Source: Udeniomyces pyricola (lineage: Eukaryota; Basidiomycota; Tremellomycetes; Cystofilobasidiales; Mrakiaceae). Taken from it: a DNA stretch of 64,000 nucleotides. The position numbers and the translations under genes are program-made. The DNA is taken from NCBI GenBank assembly GCA_039545295.1, contig BCIK01000020.1, positions 216,254 through 280,253 on the forward strand, given 5' to 3'. This document shows positions 61,301 through 64,000 of this stretch, piece after piece (within the stretch, counting starts at the first letter, position 1; each line of letters opens with the position of its first letter). The notes under the pieces were generated by a model, which made no database searches, was not told the DNA's origin, and saw only the letters and a list, made by a program, of their open reading frames with translations.

Positions 61301-62266
61301 GGGTCTCTGGGGCGACCGAAAGTACGAGAAGGTCCGAGACGAGAACAACGGCGTTCCCGTTCCCGAGTAAGTGTTCATGCATCCTCGCTTTTCATTTCTC
61401 TTCGCTTACCCATCTCTTTTTGAGGTAACTAGGGCCATCTTGATATTGACCCCTATTGTGCTTTCAATCTATCCTTGCTTGTTTGTTTTATCTTCGATCT
61501 TATAGGTATCGACTTTACTCGTGTCTCGTCTTCTCGCTTGCTTTGCCGATCGGACTCTTCATCTTCTCCTTCACCCAATACGCTCACATTCACTGGGTAA
61601 GCATCCAAAAAGTTCCTGAGTTTGGTGTTCTCTTCCGCAGCTTGCTTTTAGACTAACCAGGTTACCCCCTTTTTACACCCCCCCCCCTCTCTCTCTCCCC
61701 CCCCCCCTTCCACCTTTAGATCGCCCCAACGATTGCACTCGTCCTTATCATCACCGGTATCTACGCCATCTTCCTCGCCGTCTACTCGTACACGGCCGAT
61801 TCCTACGGCGAGCTCTCGAGTAGCGCGATTGCGGGCCAGGGATTCCTGCGAAATACTTTTGGAGCCGTCACGCCGTTGTTTGGAAATTGTACGTTTGCTG
61901 TTGTGTTTCTGGTTCCATGGATAGAGCTTGCTTGTCCTGGTGTTGTATTGAAAAAAAAAAGGAAAAAAAAAAACTCAACCGCTCACCTTCTTTTCCTTCC
62001 TTCTTCTCCTTGTCACAGACATGTTCAAAGGCATGGGTTACCAATACGCTGGTCTCCTGCTCGCTCTTCTTGCGACACTCATGGCGCCGATGCCGTTCAT
62101 TCTCTTCAAGTACGGTGCTTCCATCCGGGCGAAATCCGAATACGCCGCTGCTAACACGGCCGATCCAACGGATGCTCCCAAGACGGGCGGCGAATCGGGC
62201 GCGCATACCGAGGACGTCGAGCCGAAGAGGTACAGGAAGGAACAGAGGGTCATCCAGGCGGTCTAA
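58339..62266 (+). CDS. MFS drug/polyamine:H+ antiporter (DHA1 type), multi-exon
   Basis: Twelve-helix major facilitator superfamily exporter, predicted plasma membrane. The start MPGLKKLPINASFMANN is at 58339 with a cytosolic N-terminus ending in DDPENPM joined to NWSNGRKWLTTFLLCVM, the usual DHA1 entry to helix 1. A 24-nt exon (59584-59607) encodes GLSTSAYS. Next come NTVDGMTREFGVANVVGQVG, motif A as PLCELIGRREVYLWAF, FFSGLFGCCGTILVGGTLAD, and GWRWIEW at the end of helix 6 region. A central charged loop (KALRKETGDERYRAPAELES) separates the halves. The second half includes ILFFGLWIAFAWGVTFLFLS, YIALILGCFVGFASGLWGD, YSCLVFSLALPIGLFIFSF, IAPTIALVLIITGIYAIFLA and YAGLLLALLATLMAPMPFIL. The tail is hydrophilic and ends RYRKEQRVIQAV at 62266. 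Substrate cannot be read from sequence; polyamine and multidrug transporters share this pattern. Confidence 0.93.
59584..59607 (+). other. 24-nt microexon of the MFS exporter
   Basis: The exon encodes GLSTSAYS within helix 1 and the following loop. It has a clean CACAG acceptor before it and GTAAGC after it, and both neighbouring exons are in phase 0. DHA1 proteins carry a similar small-residue segment here. Confidence 0.88.
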
Positions 62267-63349
62267 AGAAGAAGAAATACATCAATCGAAATATAAAATC
62301 GACATCTCTTCCCGTTCCCCCCTCCCCCTCTTCCTCCCCCTGCCTGTTCTAATCTTCACCCGATTTATCTCCTACTCCTTTTACATTTCCTTTATCTCCT
62401 TTTGCTTATAGACTTGACATTTGCTCCAAACTTCTGAACTCTTGACTTTACCTTTATCCTATCCCCATTAACAACAACGACGAAGAACCCCATCTTGATT
62501 CACTAATCCATTCATCCATTTGGCACTATCCAATTCATCTCGCAACTTCTCCATCTCACTTCATGCTTCCCCCCCCCCCCTTCCTCCGCAACGGTTCAGC
62601 TCACTACAGAAATACTACCCGTAGTGTCTCGTAGCTTATGCATTAGCTCGCCCATCGTTTACTCTCGCTCCCCTTCCCTTGCTTTGGTTTCTCTCTGTGT
62701 CTTCTTCTCCTTTCGCTTTGCTTTTTTTTTTTTTTTTTGTTATTGCAACTTATACCATTTAGATAGAAGGAAATCGTTCTTGCTACGACGCGATGGTCCT
62801 GCAATTGATCAATACGTCATCTGCCTGTATATACCGAATATTCGTGCCAGCTAATTGTGGGGGAGGGGGGGGGGGATGTTTGCGGTATCGAGCTTTTCAA
62901 TCTAAGATCGTCGTCGCGAGGGGATGGATGGTTGGTCGATCGAGACGTGATCGAGGTGCGTTGCGTTCACATCATGTAAGTGAATAAAACAAAGATACGA
63001 GATCCATCCGGCCAGCGTGTGATGTAATATAAGACGGAACCGAAGAACGACTGTACTTTGGGACGCGACGCGTGCGTGATGCCGATCCGGAAGATCACTA
63101 TGCAAATCCGTCATATACGGTCGTGTTATTCATGCTCATCAATCGAGATGAAGCAAAGTGGACAGATAGGTAAGGTATCATGATTATCATCAGAGCCGTG
63201 ACATGGATAGTCCGAACTAAAAAGTAGAGTGTAGAGTATAAAAACGAAGGGGTTGACATTGAAGTCGNAAGGGTGCTCTCGTCTTGACGAGGAGCATGAG
63301 AAAAGGTGTGCAGTGAGAACGAAGAAGAGACCAGATATAGGTGGGGTTT
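62267..63349. other. Convergent intergenic region between the MFS gene and histone H2B
   Basis: The first 400 bp are C/T-rich (3' region of the MFS gene), with a C run near 62571 and a T run at 62721-62739. A G run lies at about 62861-62874. One undetermined base is at 63268. No gene is seen. Confidence 0.7.
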
Positions 63350-63784
63350 TTACTTGGACGACGAAGAGAACTCTGTAGGAAAGGTAAAGTGGAGGGGGAA
63401 AAAGCCAGGCGTATCAGTCAACCATTCTCAACGCCCCCTCGCTATATGGAGGTGGAACCCAACAAAGAGACAAGCCAACTTACTCGTGACCGACTTGGTA
63501 CCCTCCGAGATGGCGTGCTTGGAGAGCTCTCCGGGAAGGATGAGTCGGACCGAAGTTTGGATCTCTCGCGAGGAGATGGTCGACTTCTTGTTGTACGAAG
63601 CGAGCTTGGAGGCCTCGCCGGCGATGCGCTCAAAGATGTCGTTGACGAAGGAGTTGAGGATGGACATGGCCTTGTTGGAGATACCAGTGTCGGGGTGGAC
63701 CTTTAGAGCAGAGACAAGGATGAAAGTGAGCCAGAGAGAAAAGAAAGAATGAGAAAATGGTGCAAGGGAAGGAAAAGGGAGAGT

Positions 63785-63818
<34 letters not shown>

Positions 63819-64000
63819 AACAAGGTCTCACCTGCTTGAGGACCTTGTAGATGTACGACGAGTAAGTCTCGACACGCTTCTTGTTCTTCTTCTTCTTGTC
63901 ACTCTCAGCCTTGGGGGCCTTGGCGGTAGTCGACTTCTTGGCGGGGGCCTTGGAAGCGGCTGTAAGAGTGGAGAGATAAGCAGGATGAAAGAGATGTCAG
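63350..64000 (-). CDS. HTB1: Histone H2B, 5' end beyond the window (partial)
   Basis: Core nucleosome histone. Three exons are visible: 63834-63959 ([20 protein letters not shown], then [17 protein letters not shown]), 63484-63700 ([68 protein letters not shown]) and 63350-63372 (completing KFSSSSK and the stop). All joins agree in phase. The conserved lysine for Rad6/Bre1 ubiquitination is present in the final VTKFSSSSK. The sequence from 63960 to the right edge is the intron before the first coding exon, which lies outside. The gene has at least three introns, as fungal polyadenylated histone genes often do. The H2A partner gene is not in the window. Confidence 0.97.

Noticed and set aside
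1..64000. Possible defence island, mobile element or biosynthetic cluster
   Set aside because: No transposase, reverse transcriptase, integrase, polyketide or peptide synthetase, or terminal repeats were seen; the genes are ordinary nuclear genes.

Overview
The window is nuclear DNA of an intron-rich fungus. The genes have many short spliceosomal introns with GTNNGT donors, polyadenylation-type (intron-containing) histone and proteasome genes, low-complexity Ser/Pro-rich eukaryotic proteins, and pyrimidine-rich intergenic DNA. Gene content (TSC1/hamartin, a fungal hybrid histidine kinase, an RRP6 exosome nuclease, a Rad5/HLTF-type RING-SNF2 ATPase, an arrestin with a long disordered tail) and intron density fit a basidiomycete, most likely a Tremellomycete-type yeast. 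The lineage is an inference, not a measurement. No CRISPR array, operon, rRNA, tRNA, transposon or integrated virus was recognised.

Layout. 114-9571 (-): very large tandem-GAF hybrid histidine kinase with a pseudo-receiver and a true receiver. 10933-11858 (-): small Dabb (alpha/beta-barrel) protein. 12901-17586 (+): TSC1/hamartin homologue. 18039-21999 (+): RRP6 nuclear exosome exonuclease. 23056-29555 (-): Rad5/HLTF-like RING-SNF2 ATPase. 30405-33790 (-): mitochondrial nuclease NUC1/EndoG. 34992-36724 (+): NOP16 ribosome biogenesis factor. 37507-42343 (-): arrestin-like protein with six copies of a short helical motif. 42857-46717 (+): coiled-coil protein of unknown function. 47023-51475 (+): choline-transporter-like (PNS1/CTL) membrane protein. 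52544-55417 (-): proteasome lid subunit RPN8. 56272-57356 (+): DUF3140-type protein with a charged tail. 58339-62266 (+): DHA1-type MFS exporter. 63350-right edge (-): histone H2B, truncated by the window.

The genes look like a normal eukaryotic mixture of housekeeping and signalling genes, not a cluster for one pathway. There are themes (nutrient and stress signalling: histidine kinase, TSC1, arrestin; RNA and ribosome: RRP6, NOP16; genome maintenance and cell death: SNF2, NUC1; proteolysis: RPN8), but nothing shows co-regulation beyond shared divergent intergenic regions (Dabb/TSC1, NUC1/NOP16, arrestin/coiled-coil, RPN8/DUF3140).

The most notable sequence-level observations are the repeated use of the unusual 5' splice site GTTCGT (eight introns where frame and phase agree), several very small exons (24, 25 and 30 nt internal, 7 and 13 nt coding first exons), a receiver-like domain lacking its phospho-acceptor in the histidine kinase, and the sixfold helical motif in the arrestin-like tail. 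Gene boundaries were worked out by hand from reading frames and splice signals. Starts, stops and the junctions cited were checked base by base; other internal exons were not.
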